In this document: piece by piece, positions 11,237-23,304 of the stretch | How the letters are laid out: each line of letters opens with the position of its first letter | How positions within the stretch are numbered: position 1 is the stretch's first letter | Assembly (NCBI GenBank): GCA_022818135.1 | Contig: JAFMSR010000015.1 | Coordinates: 28,683,628-28,747,627, forward strand | From: Saxidomus purpurata | Taxonomy: Eukaryota; Mollusca; Bivalvia; Venerida; Veneridae | DNA: 64,000 bases | Reading direction: 5' to 3' | The notes under the pieces: generated by a model | Seen by the model: only the letters and a program-made list of their open reading frames with translations | Told to the model about the DNA's origin: nothing | Databases searched by the model: none | Position numbers and translations under genes: made by a program

Positions 11237-12150
11237 GTAAGCATAGTCTAGTATCTCAAACTGCTGTTCTAAGTTCATCATAGAATAAAGAGTAACAACT
11301 GTACTAGAGCCCTGCTGTGCGAAAATCAATATCTTTATATTTGTATTCTGAAAAAATGTGATTTATTGGTACAGATAAAGACTGTATGTAGATCTACATC
11401 CCTGCTGCTTGGATTTCCAGTGATGGAGAAGCAGAAAGGATAGATCCAGATTAGACTGTGTTCATGTACAGACTGGTCTGGATTAGTAAAAACACAAAGG
11501 TGGGGTTTTCCTGCAGCTGGGCTGAGTTACTGTTAGGGTTTTGGTTTATTAATAAGTTACAATAATTTTGTTACTGACCAAACGGTTGGGGAAAGAACGA
11601 TGTTTTACAACAGATCATTTTAATGAAAAAAATATACAGGAAAATGACAGAAAAAGACGATTGAAAAATATATATGTATGCACTTTGATAACATTGAATA
11701 TACCTTTGTATCTAATTCTTGCATTCAGTTTGATATTATTACAGCATACTGGTCTTGTACATGTATACATACAGAATACATTAATGTGATCATGCTGTTT
11801 ATTCATATATACTTGCATCAGCATACACAATTTGCAGGAAATTTGTATAAATGTACTTGCTGTAAAAGTATATACTGCTGTTATTGAAACTAATCTGTCA
11901 CTTTTTTCAATGATGAGAAACTATGAATGTTATAACAGCAAATTAATCTGGGTGACACTTTATACCGGTTTGACTGTACATTATTTATGAAGATTTCCTG
12001 TGACTGGTTGTTCAGAACAGAGAGACTTACTTTGGTGGTAGTAAGGTTTGGACCCAGTCTGAGGAATTTATGAAGCTAACTTACCATATCTGACCAGAAT
12101 ACTGATTGCTTTAGAACAGTAGTAACAGTAACTGGTTCTGGATGTGTAAG
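11237..12150 (+). other. Intron 8, 5' part
   Basis: AT-rich intron sequence. No exon, RNA gene or strong repeat was recognised. Confidence 0.5.
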
Positions 12151-12345
12151 GAGGGATCCTGGTGTAGGGTTAGAGCATTGGACTCCTAGCTCAGAGGTCA
12201 CTGGTGTGAATCATGTCAGAGGAATTTGACCAGGACCACCATAATCACTTCTTTTTGGGCAAGTGCTGGTCAGAGCTCCCAAGAAGCGCTCATTGGGAGA
12301 AATTTATATTTTTTCAGTCATAGTTAAACGAATGATTTTAAACTA
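12151..12345 (+). mobile_element. tRNA-derived SINE-like fragment
   Basis: Resembles a degraded tRNA head (GGTGTAGGGTTAGAGCATTGG as A-box region). GCTCCCAAGAAGCGCTC and AGTCATAGTTAAACGAATG follow. A related arrangement occurs at 37070-37320. No intact B-box is visible, so this is a decayed copy at best. Confidence 0.4.
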
Positions 12346-13088
12346 AACTTACTGTTTAACATTGAAATCTTATATCATCTGCACATTGCTGTTCGCTTAC
12401 ATGATAAAAAACCACTCATTGCTTTGAAGAGGCTTTTTATTCCAGACTTTATTTTCCTTATCTATTTAGCATCTTTTTGAAGATTTCTTTGCAATGTTTT
12501 TTTCCTGCAATTATTAAATGCTTTTACGACCGTTAACACGATTTTGATACACCCTGTTGATTAATGGATTCATGTTTCAGCTTCTACCAGCTGGTTCTAA
12601 AGGCTTTTTGAGACTCTGTTTGTATTTCTGTGTATGTTTTTTTTTCATCATTGTTAACACTTGCAACTGTTTTATACACCAACTTTTCTACAGACATCAA
12701 GCTTGAAGGTAACGTTTTTCGCACCTTTCTGACAAAATTTTCAGTTTGTCGTATGCTTGGAAAGCTTATTTTCTGGGTAGCACTTCTGTTTCTTTCAGCG
12801 TACACTTTTTTCTTTTCTCTGTCTTGTGTTTTGTGAATAATTCCAAGGTCCTTCTCTTTCGATGTTGCATTTTGATTAGGTCTCATTTATATGTTTACCG
12901 TAAGTTGTTTTTTTGCAGTGTCGTGCTCTAATTATAGACAGAATAGAATAATAGCCATTAGTCAGATACACAACAAGATCTCTTATAACAGAACTCTCAT
13001 TTCTATACATGTATTTAATCAGTACAAATATTGTAGTGTTGAAATAAATGCAGCCTATGCACTAGCACAGTTTGCATTAACAATAGTC
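12346..13088 (+). other. Intron 8, middle part
   Basis: No exon or repeat recognised. Short open frames on both strands here have no recognisable product. Confidence 0.5.
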
Positions 13089-13358
13089 ATGGCCTTGTGC
13101 TTATAAACGTTTCTCAAGCACAATCTCATGCTCAGCACGAAATCATGCTCAAGTAATTTGAAGTCAATCCAAGTAATATTTATTTACAAAGTCGGGTTTA
13201 ATATAAAGATACATAAGCTAAAAAAGAAATCTTCTGATTACTGTTGTGGAACCCGACCTTGTAAAGCAATATGACTTGAATTTACTTCAAATAACTTGAG
13301 CATGATTTTGTGCTGAATATGATATTGTGCTCAAGAAATGTTTATAAGCACGGGGCAT
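13089..13358. mobile_element. Fold-back MITE-like element
   Basis: Two arms of about 105 bp in inverted orientation. The left arm starts GGCCTTGTGCTTATAAAC, contains CATGCTCAAGTAATTTGAAG and ends near GTCGGGTT. The right arm mirrors it and ends GTTTATAAGCACGGGGC. Arms match closely, with scattered differences. The centre (about 13195-13250) is unrelated. No ORF, so a non-autonomous DNA transposon is likely. Confidence 0.75.
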
Positions 13359-13359
13359 G

Positions 13360-13703
13360 GTCTTCATTATCATCATTTGTACCATCATCATTATCATCAT
13401 TAGTACCTTCATAATCATCATTATCATAATTAGTACCTTCATTATCATCATTAGTACCATCCTTTTCATCATCATCATTATCATCATTAGTACCATCATC
13501 ATCATCATTATCATAATTAGTACCTTCATTATCATCATTAGTTCCATCCTTTTCATCATCTTCATTATCATCATTAGTACCATCATCTTCATCATTATCA
13601 TAATTAGTACCATCGTCTTCATCATCATCATAATAATTAGTACCTTCATCATTATCATTATCATCATCAGTATTATCATCATCAGCATTGTCATAATTAT
13701 CAT
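13360..13703. repeat. (TCA)n-type trinucleotide microsatellite
   Basis: About 340 bp of imperfect TCA/TTA triplets with a higher-order pattern (ATTAGTACC recurring every 30-40 bp). It starts directly at the right end of the fold-back element. The open frames on both strands (poly-Ile and poly-Met) come from the triplets and are not genes. Confidence 0.93.
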
Positions 13704-13759
13704 CTTCATCTGAAATTTATAGTTTGTAAAAAAAAAAGATTCATAATTAAACAGCTGCA

Positions 13760-15533
13760 TGTATATTTTAGTTTAGTTGCTTTGCATTTTAGTCACAAAT
13801 GCAGTGAACCAGTCCACATTTGTTTACTAAAAATATCAGCAACACTTACTGTGTGATAGTGTGCTGCCCACTAAAACATCAGAATACTTTTTATATGGAG
13901 GTACAGTGTTGTATTTTGGAACAACAATAGAGTTACTTTTCATGATCAGACTTAGTGGAAATAATAAATTCTGCTTTTTATGAATTTTTTGTACTGGGTT
14001 TAAAGGGACTGGTAGTTACATGTACATAGTAGGGTTCTGTGGAAATGAAAAAACAAATGACAGGTTCTTATAAGAGAACAATGTAAGGTATTGAAAATTT
14101 TGATATTTTACCACATGTATACACTTTATAAAACAGAACTGTCTGAGAGGGACCAGTTTGATACAAACATTCAGATAGAAGACAGAAGTTACAGTGGTTG
14201 GCATGGTGATAGAATTGCTTTTTGTTGTAGTTTTGCCTTTGCGCTTTTGTTAACAGTTTGAATATGCTTTGCTTGTTATAGCTTGCAGCCGCATGACCGG
14301 TTTAAAAAATGATAAAGACCAGCTCAATAGCAAATGTTGAAAATAAATTGTTTGTTTGCATGAATTTTTTACTGTTCAAAGCACAGTCCTGCAAAATCTT
14401 TTGGCGACATTATTTTTATTTAAGTGGGTTAGTTACCGCTTTTTCCTTTGGCTGAAATTTTCGTTATAAATTTACAAGTCAGCAGAGACTTATTCAGCTG
14501 GGTCTTGAAAGGGACATTTTTCACCACTTTATTGCCATGGAAGTAAGAAAAAAGTAACTATAGTTAACCAGTTTCTATCTTGCCTGGTCATTTTAGTTAA
14601 AACTGGGTCAGTACAACAGTTAAAATTGGATGATGCAGAAATAATTGATTATATCAGCATAATCACAGAACCCTGCTATGAACATTGATTTTGCATGTTA
14701 GTCAAAAAGTAAAATATGTGAAAAATTAAATGCGAAAACTAGAAAAATGTCTCTTTGATAAATGTTGTTGTATTTTACTGGTTTTTATTACAATGAAAGT
14801 TTTGCGAGCTGAGTTTGATCAGTTGAATACCTTGACATGTACGTACACAGGCGTTATTATGTCACCTGCCTAGTATGGCAGACATTTTAGGATAATTGCT
14901 TTATTGGCATCATTGGTCAGTGCTGGTTAATTGAAATTACACTTTCCATTTCTGATCGATAAATCAACAATGCTTTGGTTTAGGGTCCATCAATTTTACC
15001 TCGGTATAGAGGTAGAAAAAAAACCTAGGCGAAATTAAAAAATAATCATGTGTTTTGTGGTTAATTTTTTAAGTTTTTCAAAGCCCCGAAAAGTTGAATA
15101 CTTTGACTTCTAGAAGATATAAAAGTAAAACGATGTATACTGCAAATTAATCTTTGTGCTATCAGTAGTTTGTTATCTGACAAAACCAAAAGGTAGCCAA
15201 ATGAAATTATCAGAATTATTGCAAACACTGGAGAGTTTTGCTGTGTGGAATGAGGTAAATAGCAGTTGAACAAGATGCATCAATTTCATTGAGTAAGCTA
15301 ATTTGGCGCAATTTTAAAGAGATCTATATTGCAAAAGGTAAAAATATATCATTGAAGATATGAACAGCACGGTTTGTCTACTTTCAGAAAGTCATTGAAA
15401 TAGTAGCGTAAAGTTGTTAAGGGATGCTTGTTATGATATGTTTTATGTTTAAGAGATTTAATTTCAGTGTTTACAGATTTTCCATGATTTACAATACTTG
15501 TTGTACTAAAAGTTTAACTGAATAACTTTACAG
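13760..15533 (+). other. Intron 8, 3' part
   Basis: No exon or RNA gene recognised. Ends with the CTTTACAG acceptor of exon 9. Confidence 0.5.
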
Positions 15534-15712
15534 ATCTCAAGAGTGACTACACACTGTCGGAGGAATATCGTAAAACTCACTACATGCCAGGATTGATACT
15601 ACAAGAACTGAAAATGGCTCTAAATGAGTCGAAAGAAACCCGCCGAGGTGCAATAAACGTACTCAGAGATCTGTTTGCTAAACATGCTTTTGATGACAGA
15701 TATGTGAAACCG
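15534..15712 (+). CDS. DOCK9: DOCK-D exon 9: ARM-like region
   Basis: Encodes residues 331-390. DYTLSEEYRKTHYMPGLIL and LFAKHAFDDRY match LDYSLTDEFCRNHFLVGLLL and LLIKHSFDDRY of DOCK9. Entry phase 1 (completes Asp with exon 8), exit phase 0, donor GTTAGT (less common but valid). A run of T follows in the intron. Confidence 0.93.
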
Positions 15713-16003
15713 GTTAGTGCAGATTAGGACATGTTGAACTGGTTTGAAATGCATTTTTTTTTTAAGAAATCATAAAGATTAGGTACTTTCTAATTTGTGT
15801 AAGTTTATACATATCCATGAATTTTTTTTTTACTTGACCTTTAAATGTTTAGTCGCAAATCCATTGTTAGTACATTTGTAGTAAATTTAATGAGGAAATG
15901 TTTTATTGTATAGAGTTTATTCAGTGTTTCCAGCAAAATGCCCTATATACATGAATTGTTTACTCAAAGACTTCTGTAATTCTGTATTTTGTATTTATCG
16001 CAG

Positions 16004-16292
16004 GCCTTTCAGGGTCGTATAGCTGCCCTCTACTTGCCACTTGTATCCATACTTCTGGAGAACAAACATCGCCTGATCAAATCCGACGAGAAGTCGCCAA
16101 CCCACGCACCTGTTTCACATACAGGTAGCATTGTAAATGGCGATATAGGTTCCGGAAAAAGTGACAGTAAACCATCGTCGACATCAGGACATACTCCAAC
16201 GACTAAGCATCGCAGCATGATTTCGATGCCACAGCCACCAGAACCATCCAAAAGAGATTCATCGGTGTTTGACATGATTGCTGGAACTAAAA
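16004..16292 (+). CDS. DOCK9: DOCK-D exon 10: ARM end and variable linker
   Basis: Encodes residues 391-486 plus one base. The first part (RIAALYLPLVSILLENKHRL) is conserved (RIATLYLPLFGLLIENVQRI in DOCK9). The rest is a Ser/Thr/Gly-rich, low-conservation linker, as in vertebrates. Acceptor ATCGCAG, donor GTAAGA, exit phase 1. If the intron were retained, the frame would continue to a stop after 16396. Confidence 0.92.
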
Positions 16293-19200
16293 GTAAGAAT
16301 CTTTCCGGAGTATTTGCTTTCATAAATTTTCTAAGTTTTATGCGGTGTTGTAGTTTTAACTGCGGCATGTATAGTTTACTAGTATTTCATTTTCAGTGAC
16401 ATTTACTTTCAGTAATATTTATAATTGAAGATTGCATGTTAAGTTTAAGTTAAAATCATTTAGTTTATACAGAAATTGTTTTAGACAGTGACATTGTGTA
16501 GAATTTAATAATGGTTGTTGTACAGTATATAGGTTGATGTTTTTCTTGATTAGTGAATGTTAAAGATTTTCTCATCTATACTTTTTCAGTACCTTATGGA
16601 AAAGGTAGAATTCACCATAGTCAGTATTTTTTCTCTATTTTTTTAAATCTTACCCTTACTACATGTTTAACCTCGAGTAATATTGGGCTTTGGTATGTCT
16701 TGTACGATGTGTTTATATCTCTCGTAAAACTTTGCGTATTATGTCGTGTGTACAGTCAGACCTGTCTTATATTTGTCTTCTACTGTACAGTGAAACCTGT
16801 GTTTAAGTTGCCAGTCTAGGGACAAAAATGGCCGCTTTATACAATGTATATGTGAATCTGTCTTATTTGAGACTATTTTGAGAAATTGAGATTTTATGAT
16901 ACTGGCCTTCTATTGGCCGATGGAACACAGGTTTAACTGTATGTATTCTAAACAGTATGGTGAAACCTTAAGTAGTTAGAAAACTCAATATCCTAGTGCT
17001 TTAACATAAGGTATAAGAATAGAGTAGTAAACAGCTAGAAGTTCAGCTAGGATAGTTTGGCAAAAGTTTTGAATGTCTGTACAATGTATAAATCTATAAA
17101 TCATTTTACCTTTATCAAGTTCTTAATTTAAGAGAACTTTGCATTTTATTACTTCAAACTTTATTACCTGAGTAAAATAATCCTTAGAAGTTGAAAATTT
17201 GTCTTTAAATTTTCATTTACATAGCTGCTTTGAAAAGACTTTCTTCGAAATCTTGATGAACTTTCTCCATAAGGGAAGATACTAAGGTCCATAGTTGAGT
17301 AAGGTCTGACTGTACCCTATACATTATTAACCCTGGTCACAACTATATAAGCATATCATTCCATAAAGATCACCAGTTTTCATACATATGCAAGGTTTAT
17401 ATCATAATGTCTTTGTAAGTAGCATTGTGCTTAGAAGTGATTCGCTGTTGTGTAGATTTCATTCATGCGAGAAGAACGTATCGTTACGCTGAAGCGTGTG
17501 ACGATCTTCAAGTAACATACAAAATGTTCATCACACAGTGCATACGGCAGAAAAAGTGTCAAGCGTATATCAGCAGGCAATCGATAAGTTTTGGGGATTA
17601 GGAGTTTACGGAAACAACTACGGTTCGGTAATATCCGTAAATAACGGTCAGCGGTCATAAATCATTGATTATTGATTGTACTGAATATTGCCTAAGGGAG
17701 ATATTGAACTTGACGCAACTTTTGTGAAAATCTTATGTTTTAATTTTTATCTTTCACCAGAAGATAAAGAAAATTCAGCATTATCATTCACAACTTGCAA
17801 TTAATAATAATAATAATAGTAATGTTTTAACTAGTGAGCACTATTTCATTACAGTCACATCATCAGTCATAAAAATAGTACAGAATAATCCAAAAGCTAC
17901 AAAATTCGTGATTTTGACATAATAATGAGAATGAATCTAGTGCGCCTTATTTTTCATGATCCTAACCCTTTACACGTGGGTACGTTTGCTCTTGAGAATT
18001 GTTTAAAATTGTAGACCTGTTATTTTCAAGTACAGCGCACACGGCAAGTCTGTTGCAAAAGTATGGTGTGCTTAGAAACGAAATAGATGGACCTACTGTC
18101 CCGGTAAATAGTAAGTCCTTGTTTTTTTTGCGATCTTAAATTCCTATCAGTGTTATTCCTGATCTGATAAAGACTGACATTTGATTTCGGTAGGCTTTTT
18201 TAATTTGAGAATAGAACAGTTTCCTTTCAGAATATCAAATAGATTTTACATACTCTAGTAAACGCTTGATGTTGAATGCCTTAAAAGTATGTGATTTTTC
18301 ATCACATGGCTTGAAAATATAATTAACATTTTAGAAGAAATAAGGTTTATTGTAGGAAAAAAACTTTCCATTTCTGCGTAGAATAATACCTGTTACATTT
18401 TACAGATTTTGTCATTTAATACTCTGCACACAGATCAAACCTTGCGTGTTTCTTTTTTCTTCTCTTTTTGTTAATGTAATAATCAGCTTATTTCTTCGGG
18501 AAGAAATGAAAGACAAAAGATACGAGTAATAAGACTACCTGGTTTTGACCTGTGTATTATGAAAACTAGCTTTGGTCTGGAAGAAACTCTATGTTGACAC
18601 CTATAAAATGAAACCAATTTCAGCGGAGCGAATTCTTGCCTTTCACTCGAGACAAAGAGAAATGTAAAACAAAATATAAAGTACCCGTGCAAGTTTTTGA
18701 AATAAAAATGCTGCTAGTGAATCTTTTATGTGTTGCAAATTAACATCAAAAGCTAAATATTATTGATAATTATTCTGAAAGTTTCATGGATCCGGTTTCA
18801 ATGAAAGGTTTTGCCTTTTTATGAACAAAAACTGAAGATTCTAACCCAGTTTGCTTTTAATGTAAAACAAAACCCAATATACAACGTTTTAAAGATCATG
18901 GTAAATGTTACGTAATGTCCGGCCATAAAACTTATGGATGGCCTGAAGCAGTTAGATCAATCATTCGGAAGTGTTCGGCCAGCATTACGGAAGCAACCGA
19001 GCTCCGATCGTAAAAATGAAATTATATACCTGTTCAACAAAACCTTAAAAAAGACCATTCTCTTCTTTTCTTTATTTTTATATAAAATATATCACTTAAA
19101 TGGAGAATGATTGTTTTTTCAATCCCATTTGTGATTTTAAAATAAGTGTTATAGTTTTTGAACAAATTGAAGATAAGCTGCAAAATTTTCACTTAAAATT

Positions 19201-20469
19201 GTGACATTTTGGGCGTTTTACTATATATTATATAGTAAAACGACGGGTAGAGTTTTAAGTTAAAAAGACCAAACAAATAAAGTCTCAGAAAAAAAACAAT
19301 ATTCATTAAAGGGGATGTTATATTTTATCATCCCGTTTGTGATTTTAAAATAACTTTATTAGTTAAAATGTTATCGCATTAATGACAGCGCCCTAACAAC
19401 CTATAGTAAATTTGTGGCGTGTATTGGCCCTGGCTGTGACACTTTTTCTGCCACAGGAAAATTACACGAGTGTCATTCAGTGCCTGTTTTTACTGTTTTT
19501 ATTTTCTTGTATATTTCCAACTTTTAGTTTCTTTTTCTTTTAGAGTGATAGTTTTGAATTTATAACTAATTAATGTGAAGAAAATGAGGAATTTGTAACT
19601 ATTGAACATAAAGAAAATTGAAACTATTGGACTTTAAGAAGAAAAAAAATGTATGGGCTTTTTGGAACAACAAACAATACATTATGCTGCAATTTACAGG
19701 GCTTTGTTTAGCTTTGTCCAGTGAACTACACTTGTCCTTTCGACTACTGGTGTTATATAAACAAGTTAGATAACGGACTTCAATGGTGTTATTAAAATAA
19801 CTGATATACATTTTAGACTTTGACCATTATTACTGTATTATAGCACATCCTGCAGTTTACACTGTTTGTCTTTAACAATACACATTCTGGAAAATAATTA
19901 CAGTATGATAAATATAGCAAAAATATATCGTTGAAATATATTACATACCGGTATATTTAATTTAGGGCTATTTAGCTAGAATACATATCAAAGTATTTAA
20001 AAGATGTTTCTGTCGCTAAGCAAATGTACATGAAATTATTTATATGTTTACTGAAAAGTTCAAATACAGTTTCCTTATGTTGCAGTAAATTGTGTTATGA
20101 TACATTGATACATTTTATATTGAAAGGTGTGATTAAAACAAAAATTAAGTGGATAACATATCTCTTTGCTTGCTAGTCATCATTCAACTTTAAAATCAAA
20201 CACATTCACTTAATTTAGAGTCAGCCTGCTTCACATTGGGCCAGTAAAAGTTATGAATATGTTCAAGCTGACAGACAAGCCTTGTGTTAAGCTAAGTGTG
20301 CAAAATGTTTGAGTTTTCTTGAAAGACAGAGTTGATTTATATTGCCTCTTAAGTTTAACATGTTTTGCAAGCTTTTTATTTGAAAGACTTTGTTTATACA
20401 TGACTGTATGGCTATTCGCGATTTAACTTATCCATTTGCCTACCAGTTTATCATACCTGCTTTTTTATT
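16293..20469 (+). other. Intron 10, 5' part
   Basis: About 4.2 kb with no recognised exon. Noted within it: a short AAT-repeat near 17803-17820, a 27-bp palindrome at 19215-19241, and a direct repeat of the phrase TTTGTGATTTTAAAATAA near 19129 and 19337. The stretch 17440-17660 has somewhat higher GC, and its minus-strand open frame has no recognisable product. Confidence 0.5.
19215..19241. repeat. 27-bp perfect palindrome
   Basis: Two 13-base arms (GTTTTACTATATA and its exact reverse complement) around one T. It could form a cruciform or hairpin. No function is evident; it may be the relic of a small fold-back element. Confidence 0.85.
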
Positions 20470-21116
20470 AGCTTACCTGAGCATGAAGTGCTTAAGGTGA
20501 GCTATTGTGATTGCCTGGTGTGTAGTTGTCATGTCTGTCATCTGTCCATCGTCTGTTCACACTTTACCCTGTTTCAATATGTAATATAGGCTGCATTTTT
20601 CGCAGGATCATCATGAAATGTTGGTAGAATGGCTGCCATGGTGAGATGTAGGTCGAGTTTGAATAAGGGTCATCTCGGGTAAAAAACTAGGTCACCATGT
20701 TAAATCATAGGAAAACCTTGTGTATGCAATCGAGGCTTCATTTTTCATTGCATCTTTGTGAAACTTTGTCAGAATTTGTGTCTTGATGAAATCTAGGTAG
20801 AGTTTAAAAATAGGTCATATCGGGTCAAAAACTAAGCCAATTTGGCAAAGCAAAGATAACCCTTGTTAACAATCTAGAGGCCACATTTTATACCCAATTT
20901 GCATGAAAATTGGTCAGAATGTTTGTCTTGATGTTTTGAATCTGAGTCACCTAGCATCAGTAACTAAGTCACCATCATGATGGCGAATAAAACAAAGCTT
21001 GTGAACACAATAAAGGCCACATTTTGCATTTAATCATCATGAAAGTATATCAGAATATTTTTCTTCGTCAGCAATGTCACTCAGGTGAGCAATATAGGGC
21101 CATTATGGCCCTTGTG
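20470..21116 (+). mobile_element. Helentron-like element, third family
   Basis: Head AGCTTACCTGAG pairs with CTCAGGTGAGC at 21080-21090. The 3' hairpin GGGCC-ATTAT-GGCCC (21097-21111) is followed by TTGTGT. The body repeats units of about 130 bp with phrases such as GAGTTTGAATAAGGGTCAT, AAAACTAGGTCACC and CATCATGAAA. No coding capacity. Same architecture as 686-1660 with unrelated sequence. Confidence 0.6.
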
Positions 21117-21648
21117 TATTTGTATACTTTCTACAATTTAACATAGGCTTTAAATTCAACAATTCAAATGCAGTTATAATTTAAACGTATTTAAGTTTTT
21201 GATTAAGGCTTTTATTAGTGCCGTAGAGTGATGTTTTTGAAAATATAGCAACATATTTCTTGCTGTTAGTCTTTTATTCAGAACTCATACATAAGCCTTT
21301 AGGGTTTGTGTCTAGGGTGTAATGCTAGGCATGGGTCTGTTGTGCTGTATCCTTGGTCATTAATAGGGCTTTAGGGTTCTGGGCTGTAATCTCTATCTAC
21401 AATGTCTAAATTAGACCTTTATGTAAGCATACACAGAAATACTTCTTGCAATTTTTGTTTTATTATGAAAAATGACTGAAATAATTAAACAACATAAGAA
21501 ATACAATAAAAGCATTTTTAACAGTTGTGTAGATGCCAACACAATTTGTGTCTTTCACCTGTACATTTTCTAGCCATTTTTAATTTTTTCCAATGAATCA
21601 GTATGCTGTCTTTTGTAAATGAAACCTGTAAATATTATGAATTTTTAG

Positions 21649-21772
21649 GTCACCTTGGGGTAGAAGATCTGAAGTCGAAAGTGACCGGGTCATCTCTTTC
21701 TCTAGCTAGCTCAGGATCATCCACAGACACCAAAACAGACACAAGCAGAGAGAAAGACAAGGGTCATTCAAG
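21649..21772 (+). CDS. DOCK9: DOCK-D exon 11: variable linker
   Basis: Encodes residues 487-527 plus two bases: HLGVEDLKSKV followed by a Ser/Thr/Asp/Lys-rich stretch ending KDKGHS. There is no direct match to vertebrate sequence, which is expected since this linker diverges quickly. The call rests on position, phase (1 in, 2 out), acceptor TTTTTAG and donor GTTAGT, and the uninterrupted frame with both neighbours. Confidence 0.75.
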
Positions 21773-22043
21773 GTTAGTTTGTTTCATTTCAAACAGACCC
21801 ATTCAAGGATTTAGAATTTTAAACTTCCAGCAAACTCCCCACATAAAACACCTGTGACACCTCAAACCACAATATCTCAAATGTGTGACGTGATCCCTTC
21901 AAAACTGTTTAATTGTCAATTGCACCATAAAAGGTACCAGTCTCAACTAGTGTGTAAACAATTTGCTCTTTTGATCAGCTGTTAGCAGTGTTGTGAAACT
22001 GTGCATAGTTTATTTTGGTTAAGGAGCAGTGAAAGATTTGTAT

Positions 22044-22049
22044 TTTATT
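22044..22049 (-). promoter_or_regulatory. Candidate poly(A) signal AATAAA for the antisense NHL-like ORF
   Basis: TTTATT on the plus strand is AATAAA on the minus strand, about 70 bases past the stop of the ORF at 22120-23304. Such hexamers are frequent in AT-rich DNA, so this is only suggestive. Confidence 0.35.
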
Positions 22050-22119
22050 TTACAAATACAAAGATAGTAAACAGATACATAGTATGGTAACTAAATCTAA
22101 ACTCAGTTAGGAACTATTC

Positions 22120-23304
22120 TTATTTGATGAATTTAAAGTGGAAGATTTTTAAGCGATTCCTCAAATTCAAATCAAGTTCTAATTCATTATTGCATATGAA
22201 AAGTTTTTCAGTTTCATCACAGTATGAAACACACCATGGATATCTTACATGGCTGTCGCATTTCAAAACTTCCCCAATTTTCTGACAGTCTGGTGAAATC
22301 AAGTGAATACTTCCATTGTCCACATAGTTACAAGCAAGCACTGTACCATCTGTAGTAACGCCAAGTCCTCGCACGTCCAACAAGCCCCTATCCTCATATG
22401 TTACTAAAAGATTGCCCTCAAAATCAAACTTGTACACTCTTGCATTCCCAAATAACGGGCTGTCTGTAACATAAAATGTCTTGCAGTCATGTGACAGTGC
22501 TATATCCATCAGACAGTCCCAAGTGGAATGTGTTATTTGATTTATTACCTCTCCATGGACATTCAGTATTTCAACATAATCTTGGTACAGAACAATCAGT
22601 TTTTGGCCATTAGATGCAAGTCCTTGACACTTAATGTCCACTTTCGTCTCGTGACTTAGAGTGAGCTCACCGCCGTGTGAGATATTTAGAAACACTATTT
22701 TCTTCTCATCAGGAAGTGTGACAGCAGTAAGGTTGCCATTAACAACTGCTACACTAAATGGTTCACTGTCAAATCGGTATTGTCCGGATAACCTTCCTTG
22801 TTTTATATCCACCACTTTCACACTTTTGTTACCTGCGTCTGCTATTATTACTTGGTTACCAGAAATTAGAGCACATGCATATATTTTACAGTCTGATACA
22901 TCATCTGATGCTTTTAGTTCAATTTCAGTCTCAAAATGTAGCTCCATATTTGTGAAATTGTTTTCTACTATATCCTCCTCTGGTCTTAGCATTTCATTTT
23001 CCATTTGTGCATAATTCTCTTCTGTGTCCTCCTTGTCATTAGACATTTCCTTCTCTGTTGTACCGGTATTCTGTTCTGCTGCAGGCAACTTCTCATCTGT
23101 TACATTCTCTTCTTCAGTTGCAAGCAAACTTTTGTCAACTTTCTGGCTATATTCCATTTTGTTGCAAGCTCCTTTCTCCATTACATTGTCTTCATCAGCT
23201 GCAATGGTACTTGTCACAGCATTTAACAAGTTGTTCAAAACTTCCTGATGTGTTACTTTAACAGGTGTGTCTTCGTATTTGAAGTTGTGTATGTGATATA
23301 CCAT
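22120..23304 (-). CDS. Intronless NHL-like beta-propeller protein (TRIM-like C-terminal half), nested antisense
   Basis: A 394-residue ORF opposite to and inside a DOCK-D intron. Start taken at the ATG at 23304; an in-frame TGA lies just upstream, so no longer frame exists without splicing. Residues 1 to about 115 are Glu-rich and likely disordered. Residues about 118-394 contain six repeats with the pattern of hydrophobic strands, Gly/Asn turns and blade ends, such as NQVIIADAGNKSVKVVD and KLIVLYQDYVEILNVHGEVI, typical of NHL/YVTN propellers. Bivalve TRIM proteins of the TRIM2/56/71-like group end in such a domain. RING and B-box zinc fingers are absent, so it is either a truncated TRIM relative, a retrocopy of one, or a free propeller gene. 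Just upstream (minus strand, about 23365-23390) the phrase VHQEVLDKLSV echoes VTHQEVLNNLLNAV of the ORF, hinting at local duplication or a lost 5' part. Substrate unknown. Confidence 0.75.
   Translation of the reverse strand: MVYHIHNFKYEDTPVKVTHQEVLNNLLNAVTSTIAADEDNVMEKGACNKMEYSQKVDKSLLATEEENVTDEKLPAAEQNTGTTEKEMSNDKEDTEENYAQMENEMLRPEEDIVENNFTNMELHFETEIELKASDDVSDCKIYACALISGNQVIIADAGNKSVKVVDIKQGRLSGQYRFDSEPFSVAVVNGNLTAVTLPDEKKIVFLNISHGGELTLSHETKVDIKCQGLASNGQKLIVLYQDYVEILNVHGEVINQITHSTWDCLMDIALSHDCKTFYVTDSPLFGNARVYKFDFEGNLLVTYEDRGLLDVRGLGVTTDGTVLACNYVDNGSIHLISPDCQKIGEVLKCDSHVRYPWCVSYCDETEKLFICNNELELDLNLRNRLKIFHFKFIK

Noticed and set aside
13287..13760. 157-codon minus-strand and 118-codon plus-strand open frames
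   Set aside because: Both are poly-Met/poly-Ile readings of a TCA-type trinucleotide tract; no splice context or recognisable domain.
16590..16604. Possible microexon, with a frame reading VPYGKGRI that resembles a DOCK9 phrase
   Set aside because: The matching DOCK9 segment is already encoded by exon 8 at the correct place. The donor is weak and the position in the gene is wrong, so chance is likely.
17431..17658. 75-codon minus-strand ORF in a GC-richer patch
   Set aside because: No recognisable family, splice context or conservation evidence available; left unannotated.
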